Notes: generated by a model from the sequence alone, not told the origin. 64,000 nt of DNA from Streptomyces sp. NBC_00536 (GCF_036346295.1 NZ_CP107819.1:8494001-8558000), one strand, 5' to 3'. Shown: positions 24,222 to 33,252, numbered from the stretch's first letter. Translations and numbers: made by a program.

Positions 24222-24440
24222 ATGAAGGCTGGCAGGGTGTACGTGCTCAAGACGGGGTTCGGCATCATCGAGGAGGACGACACCGAGCTGCACGCGGTGT
24301 TTCGCTTTGCCGATGAGCCGCAGGTCGCCGACAAGCTCAAGGAGGGCGACAGGGTTCGGTACCACGTGGTGGAGTCCAAGGGTTCGCTTCAGGCAAAGAA
24401 CATCGCCTTGGCCGATGCTCCGGGCATGGCCGGTCTGTGA
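24222..24440 (+). CDS. Cold-shock-domain-like small protein
   Basis: A 72-aa protein from ATG 24222 with GGAGGGAG six bases upstream. The sequence MKAGRVYVLKTGFGIIEEDD, then LKEGDRVRYHVVESKGSLQA and KNIAL, follows the cold-shock OB-fold pattern: a turn with GFGxI, an acidic loop, and a strand 'gd.V.y.v......A.nI'. Typical CspA residues K-W-F and the second RNP motif (VFVH) are altered (LHAVFRF), so nucleic acid binding is uncertain. Possibly a divergent CSD protein acting on RNA. Confidence 0.5.
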   Translation: MKAGRVYVLKTGFGIIEEDDTELHAVFRFADEPQVADKLKEGDRVRYHVVESKGSLQAKNIALADAPGMAGL

Positions 24441-24868
24441 GGACGGCAGCGCCCGGATGAAAGCAGGTCACCCGACCCGCTGGGAATTCGGCGCCGAGGC
24501 GCGCGACTACCGCCCACCGGCGCCTCCTTGGCCGGCGATACGAAGTAGGCCGAGTGCGAGGCCAGCCGCTTCCTCGGCTCCCCGCTGTGGGAGTCCGGCA
24601 ACGACCGGTGGCAGAGCACTGGGCTTGACCTGGCGTGGGGCCGCCGAGACCGACAAGGAAGCGCGCGGCGGGCTCTCCCGCTCCCGTCCGGGCAAGCTCC
24701 ATGTCTGGTCCCCGGACCCCTGGCCGGCCGGCTGGCCGCGCGCGCGGTGCGGCCCCTTCCGGAGCGGGAGCCGTCCATGTCTGGGGTGGTGACTCTGCGA
24801 TCGCCTCTTTCGGCTGAAGATCACGGAGGACGCCTGATCCATCAGGCCCGGGCACCGATACTGCGGTC
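24441..24868. other. Intergenic, remnants only
   Basis: About 430 bases with short coding-like stretches (for example AAETDKEARGGLSR) but no frame with a start, ribosome binding site and stop. Probably decayed sequence. Confidence 0.35.
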
Positions 24869-25762
24869 ATGGCAACGTTTCCCGACGGTAACTTCACGAT
24901 CGTCAACAACGAGACCGGCCGCTGTATCCGCGTACGGCTGGGTTGGACGGAGGACGTCAGTAAGTGGAAGGCGGGCACCAAATACCTTCAGTCCGTCACT
25001 GGTGAGCCGGATCTGGAGCTGGGTGAGCCGGATGGCAGTGCGGCGACCGCCTGGTGGTTCAGCACCATCCACGACGGCGTTGAGCGCCGGTCGTTCAACC
25101 AGATCGTCAGCCACGCCGTCGGCGAGTACCAGAACATCGGCGACTACTGCGTGTGGCTGGACATCAACTGGTTCCCCACGGCCGAGGACCGCAACCGCGC
25201 AGCCGACGAGTTCCGACGCACGCTGGACGACATGCCCCCGGACCTCAAGGAGAAGCTCGCCGTACTGCCGCCCGAAGCATTCTGGGAGGAGGCGAACGCC
25301 CAGCTGGGAGCTGGCGCGAGCTTGTCGAAGAAGCTGGAACTCTGGCACGTCTACTGCGCCTCCGTCACCTTCCCCGAGCACCATGTCGAGGAGGATCACG
25401 ACGGGGTCGAGGCCGCGCAGTCCTACATGGACGCGGCCGCCGAGGCAGGGTTTCACCGGCCGCAGGTTGAGGCGGGCAGGACGTCGACGAGGATGTACGG
25501 CTGCGGCGCGCGCCGTGAGAAGGACAGCACCTACCGGTGGGCGTACGACGGCACCCACATCTACGGCGCGGACAGCAAGACGGTGCCGGCCGAGCGGACC
25601 TACTGGACCGACGAGGGCGGCTCCCTGATCGGCAGGAGCAAGGGCGGCCCCGGCCAGACCTGGACCCTCGCCGCTTGGAAGCCCAGCCAGGCCCAGCCCG
25701 ACCCGGTGAAGGCCGTCGCGCTCACCGGCCTGTTCGGACCCATCGCCGGCCTCCTCGGCTGA
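24869..25762 (+). CDS. Hypothetical protein with ricin-like end segments
   Basis: A 297-aa protein. The N-terminus (FTIVNNETGRCIRVRLGW) and the region GGSLIGRSKGGPGQTWTLAA have the 'i.n..tGrCl.v' and 'Q.W.l' wording of ricin-type beta-trefoil repeats. Between them is a helical stretch (LKEKLAVLPPEAFWEEANAQ). The C-terminus is mildly hydrophobic (ALTGLFGPIAGLLG). There is no signal peptide and no strong ribosome binding site before ATG 24869. The family is not recognised; a carbohydrate-binding or structural role is only a guess. A strong terminator follows. Confidence 0.55.
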   Translation: MATFPDGNFTIVNNETGRCIRVRLGWTEDVSKWKAGTKYLQSVTGEPDLELGEPDGSAATAWWFSTIHDGVERRSFNQIVSHAVGEYQNIGDYCVWLDINWFPTAEDRNRAADEFRRTLDDMPPDLKEKLAVLPPEAFWEEANAQLGAGASLSKKLELWHVYCASVTFPEHHVEEDHDGVEAAQSYMDAAAEAGFHRPQVEAGRTSTRMYGCGARREKDSTYRWAYDGTHIYGADSKTVPAERTYWTDEGGSLIGRSKGGPGQTWTLAAWKPSQAQPDPVKAVALTGLFGPIAGLLG

Positions 25763-25791
25763 CACCGGGACGATGCTCGCCCGCCCCGCAG

Positions 25792-25829
25792 CGGAGCTGC
25801 CAGGCGCCGGCCGGTGCCTGGCAGCTCCG
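25792..25829 (+). terminator. Hairpin terminator
   Basis: Perfect 14-bp stem CGGAGCTGCCAGGC / GCCTGGCAGCTCCG with a 10-base loop, 30 bases after the stop at 25762. Confidence 0.8.
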
Positions 25830-25902
25830 TTCGTACTGGGCAGTGGGACCCGTTCCGTGTTCGACCGCGTGGCCGCCACGACGTCGTCGTCGACGTCGGC
25901 CC

Positions 25903-26043
25903 ATCACCGCTGGTCTTGTGCCTCGCGAACGCCGCGGGGTTCCAGCGGATCGCCCGCACCTGGCGTACGAGCGGACCGGCGCGCAGCCGGCCGACCGGGG
26001 AGAGAGGCAGGGTCTTCCCCTCGGTGTCAACAAGGGCGAACTA
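25903..26043 (-). pseudogene. Fragment of an unknown coding region
   Basis: The minus frame reads FALVDTEGKTLPLSPVGRLR, then AGPLVRQVRAIRWNPAAFAR before losing coding character. There is no start; a stop codon precedes it. It looks like a real internal protein segment, truncated by the IS481 insertion next to it. Confidence 0.25.
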
Positions 26044-26066
26044 GAGGGTGGTGGTCTGGCGCTAGG

Positions 26067-26918
26067 TGTATTGGTCACGAGCGTTGTTGACACTGGGCAG
26101 GTCTTGAACATGGCGAAGACCTCCGGTGTGGTGGGAGCTGTCTAGGAACTCACCGCACGGAGGTCTTCGTGACCCACCGTAATGCCCGGCTGACGGTCTT
26201 CGGTAAGCGGCTGCTCGTCGAACGGGTCGCATCGGGACGTCCGGTCGCTCACGTGGCTGCTGAGATGGGCATATCGCGGGCCACTGCCCATAAGCGGGTC
26301 CGCCGGTGGCGGGCCGAGGGCGAGACGGGCCTCCATGACCGATCCAGCCGACCCTGCAGCACACCCCATCGCACTCCGGCCGCGATGGAGGCGAGGGTCT
26401 GCGAACTGCGGCGGGCCCGCAAGCTCGGCCCGGCCCGCATCGGCCCGATCCTGGGACTGCCCGCCTCGACCGTCCACCGCATCCTGACCAGGCACGGCCT
26501 CAACCGCCTCGCCTGGCTCGACCGTCCGACCGGCACCGTAATCCGCCGCTACGAACGCGAACGTCCCGGCGAACTGATCCACGTCGACGTGAAGAAACTC
26601 GGCCGGATCCCCGACGGCGGCGGCCACAAGGCTCTGGGCCGCCAGGCCGGCCGGGCCACCCGCTCCGCCATGGGATTCGACTACGTTCACTCCGCCGTGG
26701 ATGACCACTCCCGCCTCGCCTACAGCGAGATTCACGCGGACGAGAAGGTCGCGACCTTCTCGGGCCTCCTCGGCCGCGCGGCCGCGTTCTTCCACAGCCA
26801 GGGCATCACCCGCATCGAACGGGTCCTGACGGACAACGCCTGGGCCTATCGCAAGGGCCTCGCCTGGAAGGCCGTCCTTGCCGACCTCGGCGCGGCCGGC
26901 AAGCTCACCCGCGCCTAC
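26067..26918 (+). mobile_element. IS481-family element, 3'-truncated
   Basis: The left end is near TGTATTGGTCACGAGCG (26067), 102 bases before the transposase start, as in IS481. The element stops abruptly at 26918 where GGGTTGTCCCGTAA, an end of an IS5-type element, begins. The right terminal repeat is missing. Confidence 0.6.
26169..26918 (+). pseudogene. IS481 transposase lacking its C-terminal Glu region
   Basis: From GTG 26169 the protein has the helix-turn-helix part (VAHVAAEMGISRATAHKRVR) and the integrase core up to the second Asp: ELIHVDVKKLGRIPDGGG, YVHSAVDDHSRLAYSEIH and ERVLTDNAWAYRKG. Coding ends at GAAGKLTRAY, where the normal 'RPQTNGKVERFNRTL' with the catalytic Glu should follow. 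Instead the frame continues into foreign sequence to 26987. It is therefore inactive. Confidence 0.85.
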
Positions 26919-26933
26919 GGGTTGTCCCGTAAC
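26919..26933 (+). repeat. Solitary IS5-type terminal repeat
   Basis: GGGTTGTCCCGTAAC at the broken edge of the IS481 copy matches, in inverse orientation, TTACGGGACAGCCCT at 28401-28415. It looks like the surviving end of a related IS5-type element. Confidence 0.5.
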
Positions 26934-27101
26934 TGTTCTTCGACAGCACGGGAGTGGCCGGCCAGGTTCCCGCTGGGGAGGCGCTGACCTCGGTCCACCC
27001 TTGCGACCGCACGACACGACAGCGGGTAGCAGCCCTCCTCCCGACAACGTGCGGACCTCCTGACCTGGGGAGATGAGCAGGTCCCCTGTTATCGTGCGCC
27101 A

Positions 27102-27533
27102 ATGTCAACGATCAAACAGTTCCAAGTGGCCTTCGACTGCGCGGAGCCCGTGCGCCTCGCCGCCTTCTGGTGCGAGGTGCTCGGGTACGTCATGCCGGCG
27201 GTCCCAGAGGGCTTCGCCACGTGGGAGGAGTGCTACCGCTCACTGCCGCCCGAGGATGCGATCTACTTCGCGTGCACTGATCCCTCGGGTGTGGCCCCGC
27301 GCCTGCTCTTCCAGCGAGTTCCCGAAGGCAAGGTCGTCAAGAACCGAGTGCATCTCGATGTGCGGGCCGGCGTCGGGCTCGTGGGTGACGAGCGCCTGGC
27401 CACACTCGAGGCCGAATGCGCACGGCTGACGGAGCTCGGCGCAAAACACGTGCTGACGCAGCGCGCCGACGGCGTCAACGAGTCGTGCATCACGATGCAG
27501 GACATCGAGGGCAACGAGTTCTGCCTCGCCTGA
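27102..27533 (+). CDS. VOC (glyoxalase/bleomycin-resistance-like) family protein
   Basis: A 143-aa protein of the vicinal oxygen chelate superfamily, Glyoxalase_6-like: FQVAFDCAEPVRLAAFWCEV and LGY at the start, ACTDPSGVAPRLLFQRVPEG, NRVHLDVRAGVG, and QDIEGNEFCLA at the end. The final Glu and the His of HLDV are the usual metal ligands. Substrate unknown; family members include resistance proteins and dioxygenases. A similar protein is encoded at 34610-35047. The gene sits between an IS481 remnant and an IS5 element, suggesting transfer. Confidence 0.8.
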   Translation: MSTIKQFQVAFDCAEPVRLAAFWCEVLGYVMPAVPEGFATWEECYRSLPPEDAIYFACTDPSGVAPRLLFQRVPEGKVVKNRVHLDVRAGVGLVGDERLATLEAECARLTELGAKHVLTQRADGVNESCITMQDIEGNEFCLA

Positions 27534-27597
27534 TTTCCCCTCCGAGACTGCGAGGTGGGGAGCCCTCTCCCGGGAACCTTTCAGGTCCCGCACGTGG

Positions 27598-28415
27598 CGG
27601 GAGTCATCCCGTGAGAGCGAGGTTGTACAGACGGGCAACGCCGTGCATCGCGTGGCGCACACCGTCGCCTCTCAGGCGGCAGTCGCGCGGGATCTTCCAG
27701 GTCTTCATCCGGGCGAAGGCGTGTTCGACGCGGGCGCGAACCCGTTTGTGGTCGTGGTTGTGTTCGGCCTGCCAATCAGTCAGTTCGCCGCCTCGGGGTC
27801 GGCGGTGCGGGATGACAAGGCCGGTTCCAGGAGAGCCGCCGTCGGCGATCGTGGCTGTCCGGCCGACGGCGGCCTTGGCCCCGGATTCCTCCCATGCCGT
27901 GCAGTCGTTGCGGTTGCCGGGGCAGGGGCCGGCCCACCACCACAACCAGGCGAGTGTCGGCGTCGATGACCACCTGATGGTTCGTCGAGTAGCGATAGTT
28001 CTTCGACTGCTCGGCGACCTGGTGGTCGCGAGTGGGTACCAGTGTCCCGTCCACGATCAGCACCGCGTCCTTGGCGAATCGCCTACGGGGGGCAAGCGCG
28101 AGCCTGGGGCCGAGATGGTCGATGACGCGATCGGCGGTGGACTTCGACACTCCGAAGAGTGGTGCGAGTTGGCGCAGAGTCAAGTTGGTGTGCCAGTAAG
28201 CGGCCACCAGTAGCACCCGGTCTTCCAGGGACAGCTTCCACGGTCGGCCACGGCCCGGCGCGTAGCCGCCCTCGCGGCGCAGCTGCCTCATCAACTTGCC
28301 GAAGGCGCGCGGGCTCAGTCCGGCGAACGGGGCTATCCAGGACGGCTCAGACGCCGTGATCACACCAGCCACGGCCGAGATCATTCCACGGCAAGATCAC
28401 TTACGGGACAGCCCT
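27598..28415 (-). mobile_element. IS5-family (IS427-type) element
   Basis: About 820 bp, with imperfect ends GGGAGTCATCCCGTGAG (left) and AGGGCTGTCCCGTAAG (right, minus strand). It is filled by a transposase reading frame on the minus strand. Size and ends fit the IS427 group. Confidence 0.65.
27604..28384 (-). pseudogene. IS5-family transposase with a one-base frameshift
   Basis: Frame one (start 28384) gives PSWIAPFAGLSPRAFGKLMR, TLRQLAPLFGVSKSTADRVI and the first Asp in AVLIVDGTLVPTRD. It runs to VVVVGRPLP, then leaves the family pattern. The next frame continues at once with GNRNDCTAWEESGAKAAVGR, TIADGGSPGTGLVIPHRR (second Asp) and RARVEHAFARMKTWKI (Glu) to the stop at 27604. At the junction the minus strand reads CTGCCCCGGCAAC; one C fewer restores a single frame. 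Either a mutation or a site of frameshifting. All catalytic residues survive. Confidence 0.75.
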
Positions 28416-28710
28416 AGCGCTGCGCGGGGGCTTTCATGGAGCGGGAGCTCTCACCGGTGCTGTTCATCGCGGCACGGGCCCACTGGAGTCCAGTTCCGTT
28501 CGGCGAGATGTCGCCCACCTCGTGGAGCACCAGGAGATGACTGCCGGGAAGAGCCGCTGTCGACGTCATGGCGGACAGCAGCCTGTCGGCCAGCGCGGTG
28601 CCGTCCTTCTCGGTGAGTGGCCGGGCGTCCGAACTGTACGGGCGCGCCTGATGGTGGACCTCGTCGCCGCCTTTGACGACGAGCCCTGAGGTCAGGTACG
28701 TGGACGGAGG
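28416..28710 (-). pseudogene. C-terminal fragment of an unrecognised protein
   Basis: A minus-strand frame reads TYLTSGLVVKGGDEVHHQAR, PYSSDARPLTEKDGTALADR, LLVLHEVGDISPNGTGLQWA and ends SSRSMKAPAQR. Composition is clearly coding. The start is not found, and the gene ends immediately beside the IS5 element. Family unknown. Confidence 0.4.
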
Positions 28711-28958
28711 AGGACAGATGGAACCTCGACCACCCGCAGTTCTCGACCGCGATCCACATCTGGCTCGACCGCCTGGGCTCCACGTGCTCTTCCGCTCGTT
28801 GGCAGATGCTGCTCGTCAAGGTCGAAGGCCACATCGGCGCCCGGGCATCAGGTTCCCGGGGCTGGACGGAAACGAGTGGCTTCCGACGGAGCGACATTGA
28901 CCGGGCGTCGCGGTGTGGTGAGCGCGCCCACCGCACCGACGGTGAGTTTCTTCGGTGA
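28698..28958 (+). pseudogene. C-terminal fragment of an unrecognised protein
   Basis: A plus-strand frame reads TWTEEDRWNLDHPQFSTAIH, IWLDRLGSTCSSARWQMLLV, then a basic tail to a stop at 28958. It overlaps the preceding minus-strand fragment slightly and has no start. Probably a remnant of a small accessory gene. Confidence 0.3.
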
Positions 28959-29002
28959 CCGTCCTCCAAGTGACCAAGTGATAAGCCCTGCAAGGATGTT
29001 CC

Positions 29003-31222
29003 GTGCTCGCTATCATCCGCGTCGTGAATCCAACTGCGGCGCGATGGCTCGTGGGTCTGGCAAGTACCGTCGGCGCGTTCGCGGCGGCCGCCGCCGGATG
29101 GCAGGCGTTCGGGGAGGTCGGACCGGCGCAGTATGCGTTCGCCGGGGTGACCGCGCTCGTGGGCGGATCACTCGCCTGGATGCAAGCCGGCCGCCCCCCG
29201 CAAGCCCCGGAGTTGCCGCACCATCCGGTGCCGCGTGAACTGCCCCGCGACATAGCCGATTTCACCGGCCGCAGCGAGGAACTCGTCCGGATACAAGCCC
29301 TACTGGGCCCGCCAGACCGGGTGACCGGTCCGCTCGTGGCCATCGCAGGCAAGGGAGGCCTGGGAAAGACGACCCTCGCGGTGCGGGCGGCCCAGCGCTC
29401 GGCGTCCGAGTTCCCCGACGGGCAGCTCTTCGCGAACTTACGGGGGTACGACCCCCTGCCCGCCGACCCGAACGAGGTCCTTGCCACCTTCCTGCGGTCC
29501 CTGGGCGCCGACCCGCGGACGATTCCGGACGCCGGCCCCGACCGCGAGCAGATGCTGCGTACCCTGACAGCTGGGCGACGCCTGCTCATCGTCCTGGACA
29601 ACGCCAACGGGCCCGGGCAAGTACGTCCGCTCCTGCCAGGCGCCTCGGACGTCGCGGTAATCGTCACCAGCCGCAGTCCGTTGAGTACCCTCGAAGGAGC
29701 CCAGACGATTGTGCTCGACCTCTTGGAGCCCGAAGAAGCGATCGAGTTGCTGGGCCGGGTTGCCGGCGCGGACCGGGTGGCTGGCGACCCCGCCGCCGCA
29801 TTGCGGCTGGTGGCGCTGTGCGGGCACCTGCCGCTCTCCGTACGCATCGCCGGGGCCAGGTTGGCCGAGCGTCCGGACATTCCAGTGGCGGACCTCGCCG
29901 ACCGACTCGCAGACGAGCGTGAACGGCTGGATCACCTCGAAATCGGAGACCTCGATGTCCGGTCCACCTTCATGATCAGCTACCGAGGGCTGCCGGAGGC
30001 GGAGCAGCGGGCCTTCCGACTACTCGGGCTCTTTCCCGGCGCCGACTTCGCGGCCTGGCCGCTCGCCGCGCTGATGGATGTGTCCCTACGCGTCGCCGAG
30101 CGCCACATCGGCGCGCTGGTGTCGGCCCAGATGCTCGACGCCATCGGGCCCGACGAGACAGGCACCGCCCGCTACCGTTTCCACGACCTGCTCCGCGCGC
30201 TCGCCCGCGAGCAGCCGGAACCCGAGTCCGCGACGGCGACGGGTCGGCTCCTGGGCGCGTACCTCACCCTCGCGGCCACGGCGGAAGACCGGTTCCAGCC
30301 CGGCGAGGTGCGCAAGATCAGCACCCACCCGCGGCACGAGGTCGATGACGTCCATCTCGACGCGCTCCTGCGCGACCCGGTCACCTGGTTCATCACCGAG
30401 CAGCACAACGTCGTGGCGTGCGTGCGGCTCGCGAACGCGCGGGAATTCTGGGACGCCTCCTGGGAACTCACCCACATCGGCGCGCCGTTCTTCGAGATGT
30501 TGGCCACCTGGGATGACTGGGGGACCGCGGTCGAATTGGCGCTGGACGCGGCTCGACGCTCCAACAATCGCTGGGCTGAGGCCATCACGCGTTTCGATAC
30601 CGGTGCGCTCCGGCGAGACCTGGGCCGCCTCGACGATGCAATGGTTCTGTACGGCGAAGCGCTGACCGGCTACGAAGCGTCCGGCGACCAGCACGGCACG
30701 GGCGCCGTCATGCTGCTCCAAGGCATCATCCACCGCAACCGGCGGGATTGGGAGCCGGCCGCGGAGCGGCTGATAGAGGCGGCCGAGCATCTGAGGAACG
30801 CCGGGGACCGTCGACTCACCGCTCAGGCCCTGCGGAGCCTCGCGGTAGTCCGGGGCGGCCAGCGGCGGGTCGGCGAGGCCATCCCTTTGTTCCAGGAGGC
30901 GCTGGCCGAGTTCCAGAACCTCGGGGACCGGCGGGCCGAGGCGTACGCCTGGCGCGGCCTCGCTCAGGCCGAGCTGGACAACGGGGACACGGACGCCGCG
31001 GGCCGTTCGTTCGGCAGGAGCCTCGACATGACGAGGCAGCTGCGGGACCGCAGGGGCGAGGGCAGAGCGCTGCAAGGGCTGGGGCGAGTGAGCGCCGAAT
31101 CCGGTGCCACGGCGGTGGCACTGCGACGGTTCGCACAGGCTCGGGGGATCGCCGAGGAGATCCACGACGAGGTGCTCACCCGGGAACTGGACCGCGACGT
31201 CGCCGCCGCGAACCGGAGGTAG
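29003..31222 (+). CDS. Membrane-anchored NB-ARC/TPR (STAND) ATPase
   Basis: A 739-aa protein from GTG 29003 (AAGGA seven bases upstream). Two hydrophobic segments near the N-terminus (residues about 12-30 and 40-57) suggest membrane attachment. The NB-ARC domain has Walker A GKGGLGKTT (116-124), Walker B RRLLIVLDN and sensor-like VAVIVTSRSPLS, then a winged-helix region (YRFHDLLRALARE). From about residue 520 to the end TPR repeats follow (GALRRDLGRLDDAMVLYGEA, AEAYAWRGLAQAELDNGDTD). STAND ATPases act as ligand-triggered switches. It resembles AfsR without the SARP domain. Ligand and output are unknown. It could be a regulator or a defence sensor. Confidence 0.8.
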   Translation: MLAIIRVVNPTAARWLVGLASTVGAFAAAAAGWQAFGEVGPAQYAFAGVTALVGGSLAWMQAGRPPQAPELPHHPVPRELPRDIADFTGRSEELVRIQALLGPPDRVTGPLVAIAGKGGLGKTTLAVRAAQRSASEFPDGQLFANLRGYDPLPADPNEVLATFLRSLGADPRTIPDAGPDREQMLRTLTAGRRLLIVLDNANGPGQVRPLLPGASDVAVIVTSRSPLSTLEGAQTIVLDLLEPEEAIELLGRVAGADRVAGDPAAALRLVALCGHLPLSVRIAGARLAERPDIPVADLADRLADERERLDHLEIGDLDVRSTFMISYRGLPEAEQRAFRLLGLFPGADFAAWPLAALMDVSLRVAERHIGALVSAQMLDAIGPDETGTARYRFHDLLRALAREQPEPESATATGRLLGAYLTLAATAEDRFQPGEVRKISTHPRHEVDDVHLDALLRDPVTWFITEQHNVVACVRLANAREFWDASWELTHIGAPFFEMLATWDDWGTAVELALDAARRSNNRWAEAITRFDTGALRRDLGRLDDAMVLYGEALTGYEASGDQHGTGAVMLLQGIIHRNRRDWEPAAERLIEAAEHLRNAGDRRLTAQALRSLAVVRGGQRRVGEAIPLFQEALAEFQNLGDRRAEAYAWRGLAQAELDNGDTDAAGRSFGRSLDMTRQLRDRRGEGRALQGLGRVSAESGATAVALRRFAQARGIAEEIHDEVLTRELDRDVAAANRR

Positions 31223-31532
31223 CCAGTGTCACTCGGAGCACCCGCGTGTGCGTTCTCGTTCATGTTGCGGTGTGGCCGTTGAAAGGTTGTCTCTTTGGCC
31301 TGTGGTGCTGCGGGGCGATGAGGCGGTCGGTGATGGTTGTTTCCGGTGTCGGAGGGGTCTTGACCTGCGGTGCCGCAAGTTGGATGAGAGTCCCGCAGGC
31401 GTATTGAGAATTGTGGTGGGCGGTTGGGGCTGTCTGCGGGCAGTCCCGGCATCCGGTCCGAATGCCCGCAGACCACGGCCGGTCTGCCCCGGCCGTCCTT
31501 GGCGCGGACCATGGCGGACCGGGAGCCGGTCG
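31223..31532. other. Intergenic, no gene seen
   Basis: About 310 bases after the ATPase gene without a supported frame, terminator or repeat. Confidence 0.35.
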
Positions 31533-31685
31533 ATGCGGCTGTTGAAGGCGATCGACGAAGCCGCCGACGACGGCCTCGGGCGGGGCGGGGAGCTGTCGGA
31601 GTTCGAGTGGATCGTCCTCTACGGCGTCGCCGAACTCCCCGGCCAGGAGTACCCGCCGCCCGGCCACGAATACCCGCGTGTGTGA
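31533..31685 (+). CDS. Small acidic hypothetical protein, 50 aa
   Basis: An ATG ORF with GGGAG seven bases upstream and coding-like codon use. The peptide begins MRLLKAIDEAADDGLGRGGE, continues LSEFEWIVLYGVAELPGQEY and ends PPPGHEYPRV. It has no signal or membrane segment. It could be a genuine small protein or the tail of a decayed gene. Family unknown. Confidence 0.35.
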   Translation: MRLLKAIDEAADDGLGRGGELSEFEWIVLYGVAELPGQEYPPPGHEYPRV

Positions 31686-31830
31686 ACCGGACGCCTTCTC
31701 GGGGCTGCCTGTCTGCAGCTGTGCGTCGATGCAGGTGTCGAGGACGTACCGCGGCTCGGGCGGGGGGCGTCCTGTCCGCCGGGTGACCGGCTGTTGCGGG
31801 GTGGGGTGCCGGTGGGGGCTCTCGCTGGTT

Positions 31831-31865
31831 CACCCGCCTCGTGGAGGGTTGTCCGGAGGCGGGTG
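31831..31865 (-). terminator. Hairpin terminator
   Basis: Perfect 10-bp stem CACCCGCCTC / GAGGCGGGTG with a 15-base loop, 38 bases beyond the stop of the minus-strand secreted protein. Confidence 0.55.
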
Positions 31866-31902
31866 ATGGTCCGGGCTGTATCGGCCCTCGGGCTGAGGGG
31901 CC

Positions 31903-32187
31903 CTATGCGTGCTCTTCGGAAGGGCGGGGGCCTAGGAGGGAGTCCAGGCAGCGGACGTAGCCGAGCCTCAGGCAGGGGAGAACGATGCCGTATTCGGCGA
32001 TGTCGGTGGGGTACTCGCCGTAATACCGCGTGCACTGCGCACGGGGAACGCAGGGGATCGCGGTGTCCGTGCGGCATGGTGCGGCGGCAGGCGCCGGGGA
32101 GGCGGCTGCGGGGCTGATCATGGCCGCTGTGGCGGCTACGGCAAGAAGTAGTCCCTGGGTCAGGGTGGTGGTTTTCAAGGCGCGCAT
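31903..32187 (-). CDS. Small secreted cysteine-containing protein
   Basis: A 94-aa protein. ATG 32187 is chosen because GAAGGAAAG lies just upstream and the sequence from it is a classical signal peptide: MRALKTTTLTQGLLLAVAAT, AAMISPAAA, cleavage after AAA or ASA. The mature part of about 63 residues has five Cys (CRTDTAIPC, AQC, PCLRLGYVRC) plus YYGEY, suggesting disulfides. No known toxin or inhibitor motif is recognised. A terminator follows. It is next to a decayed helicase gene on the same strand, with which it need not be related. Confidence 0.65.
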   Translation of the reverse strand: MRALKTTTLTQGLLLAVAATAAMISPAAASPAPAAAPCRTDTAIPCVPRAQCTRYYGEYPTDIAEYGIVLPCLRLGYVRCLDSLLGPRPSEEHA

Positions 32188-32319
32188 GGATGGCTTTCCT
32201 TCGGCGATGTGACGGCAGACCCCGTGTCGGCCTGTCCCCACCTTCGACGGGCACCCCTTGCCCCGCACGGGAAGCTAGACCGTTTGGCTGCGGCAGGCTG
32301 CGGTGCCCGGCCGGCCCGG

Positions 32320-33252
32320 TTACCGGGCCCAGTCCACGCCCAGCTCGGCGAGCGCGGCGAGCTGCGAGGGGTCGAGCCGGTCGCGGCGCTGCTTCTGGTT
32401 GACGATCCACACCCCCGTGCGGTGTTCACTGCCGTCTGGGAGCAGCTCGACGTGCCCGCGCCCCGGCAGACCTCCGCCCTCCCGCTCCACGTACTGCGCA
32501 AGGGCCTCAACGCCCGCCTGGAAGGCCGCTGCACCCCGCCCGGACGTGGAAGGCCGCAGGCGCCTCCGGGGCGGTCTTGCGGGCCCGTACGGCAGCCTTG
32601 ACGCCGAGCGCGCCGGGCCGTTCGCGCTGCTCGTTGCCGAGCCCGCTGAAGTCCCGGCGCTGGGTGGTGAGCCACCGTCCGATGTCCTCTCCGTGCGGGT
32701 CACCCCGGGGACGATCGCGCTGAGGCGGCGCCGTCGACGAGGAGCTTGGCGAAGTAGACGAGGTGGCGTTGCCAGTCCACCGTCCAGCCGCGCGCGCCGG
32801 GGTTCCAGTCCTCGTCGATCGCCGCGAGCGCTTCGGCCCGCCGGCGGGCGCGTCCGGGGTCGGTGCCGAGTCCGCCGGGGCGGCGCACGTTGGTGAGCCA
32901 TTGTCCGACCGGGCGGTCGAGGGCGGTGGCGTGCCGCGGGGCCGCCAGGGTCCCGTGCAGCTCGTAGTAGGCGCGGGCGGCGAGGTTCTCGGCGAAGGCC
33001 TGGTCGGCGGTATCCCAGACGATGCCCAGTTCCTCCAGCTCGCCCGCGTGCTCGCCGGTCATGGTCCCGGCCCGGAAGGCGCGCCGCTGGTCGGACAGCC
33101 ACCGGCCGAGCGGGTACGGGCCCTCGGCGTGCCCGTACGGCACGTCGAGGTCGCCCTCGCGTTCCCGGTACCGGAAGGCTGCCTCGATGCCCCGGCGCCA
33201 GTCCTGGCGCTCGGTGTTGAAGACCTGGTTGCGCCGGGCGGATTTCGCCCAT
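32320..33252 (-). pseudogene. Helicase-associated-domain (HA repeat) helicase, C-terminal remnant
   Basis: Two minus-strand frames together show HA repeats: LGRWLSDQRRAFRAGTMTGE, HAGELEELGIVWD, VGQWLTNVRRPGG, DWQRHLVYFAKLLVD, then after a frame change AAFQAGVEALAQYVEREGG, GVWIVNQKQRRDRL and ALAELGVDWA with stop. This is the tail of the DEAD-box plus HA-domain helicases found near telomeres of Streptomyces linear replicons (TtrA-like). The helicase core is absent and the frame is broken. A shorter copy lies at 2330-2410. Confidence 0.65.
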
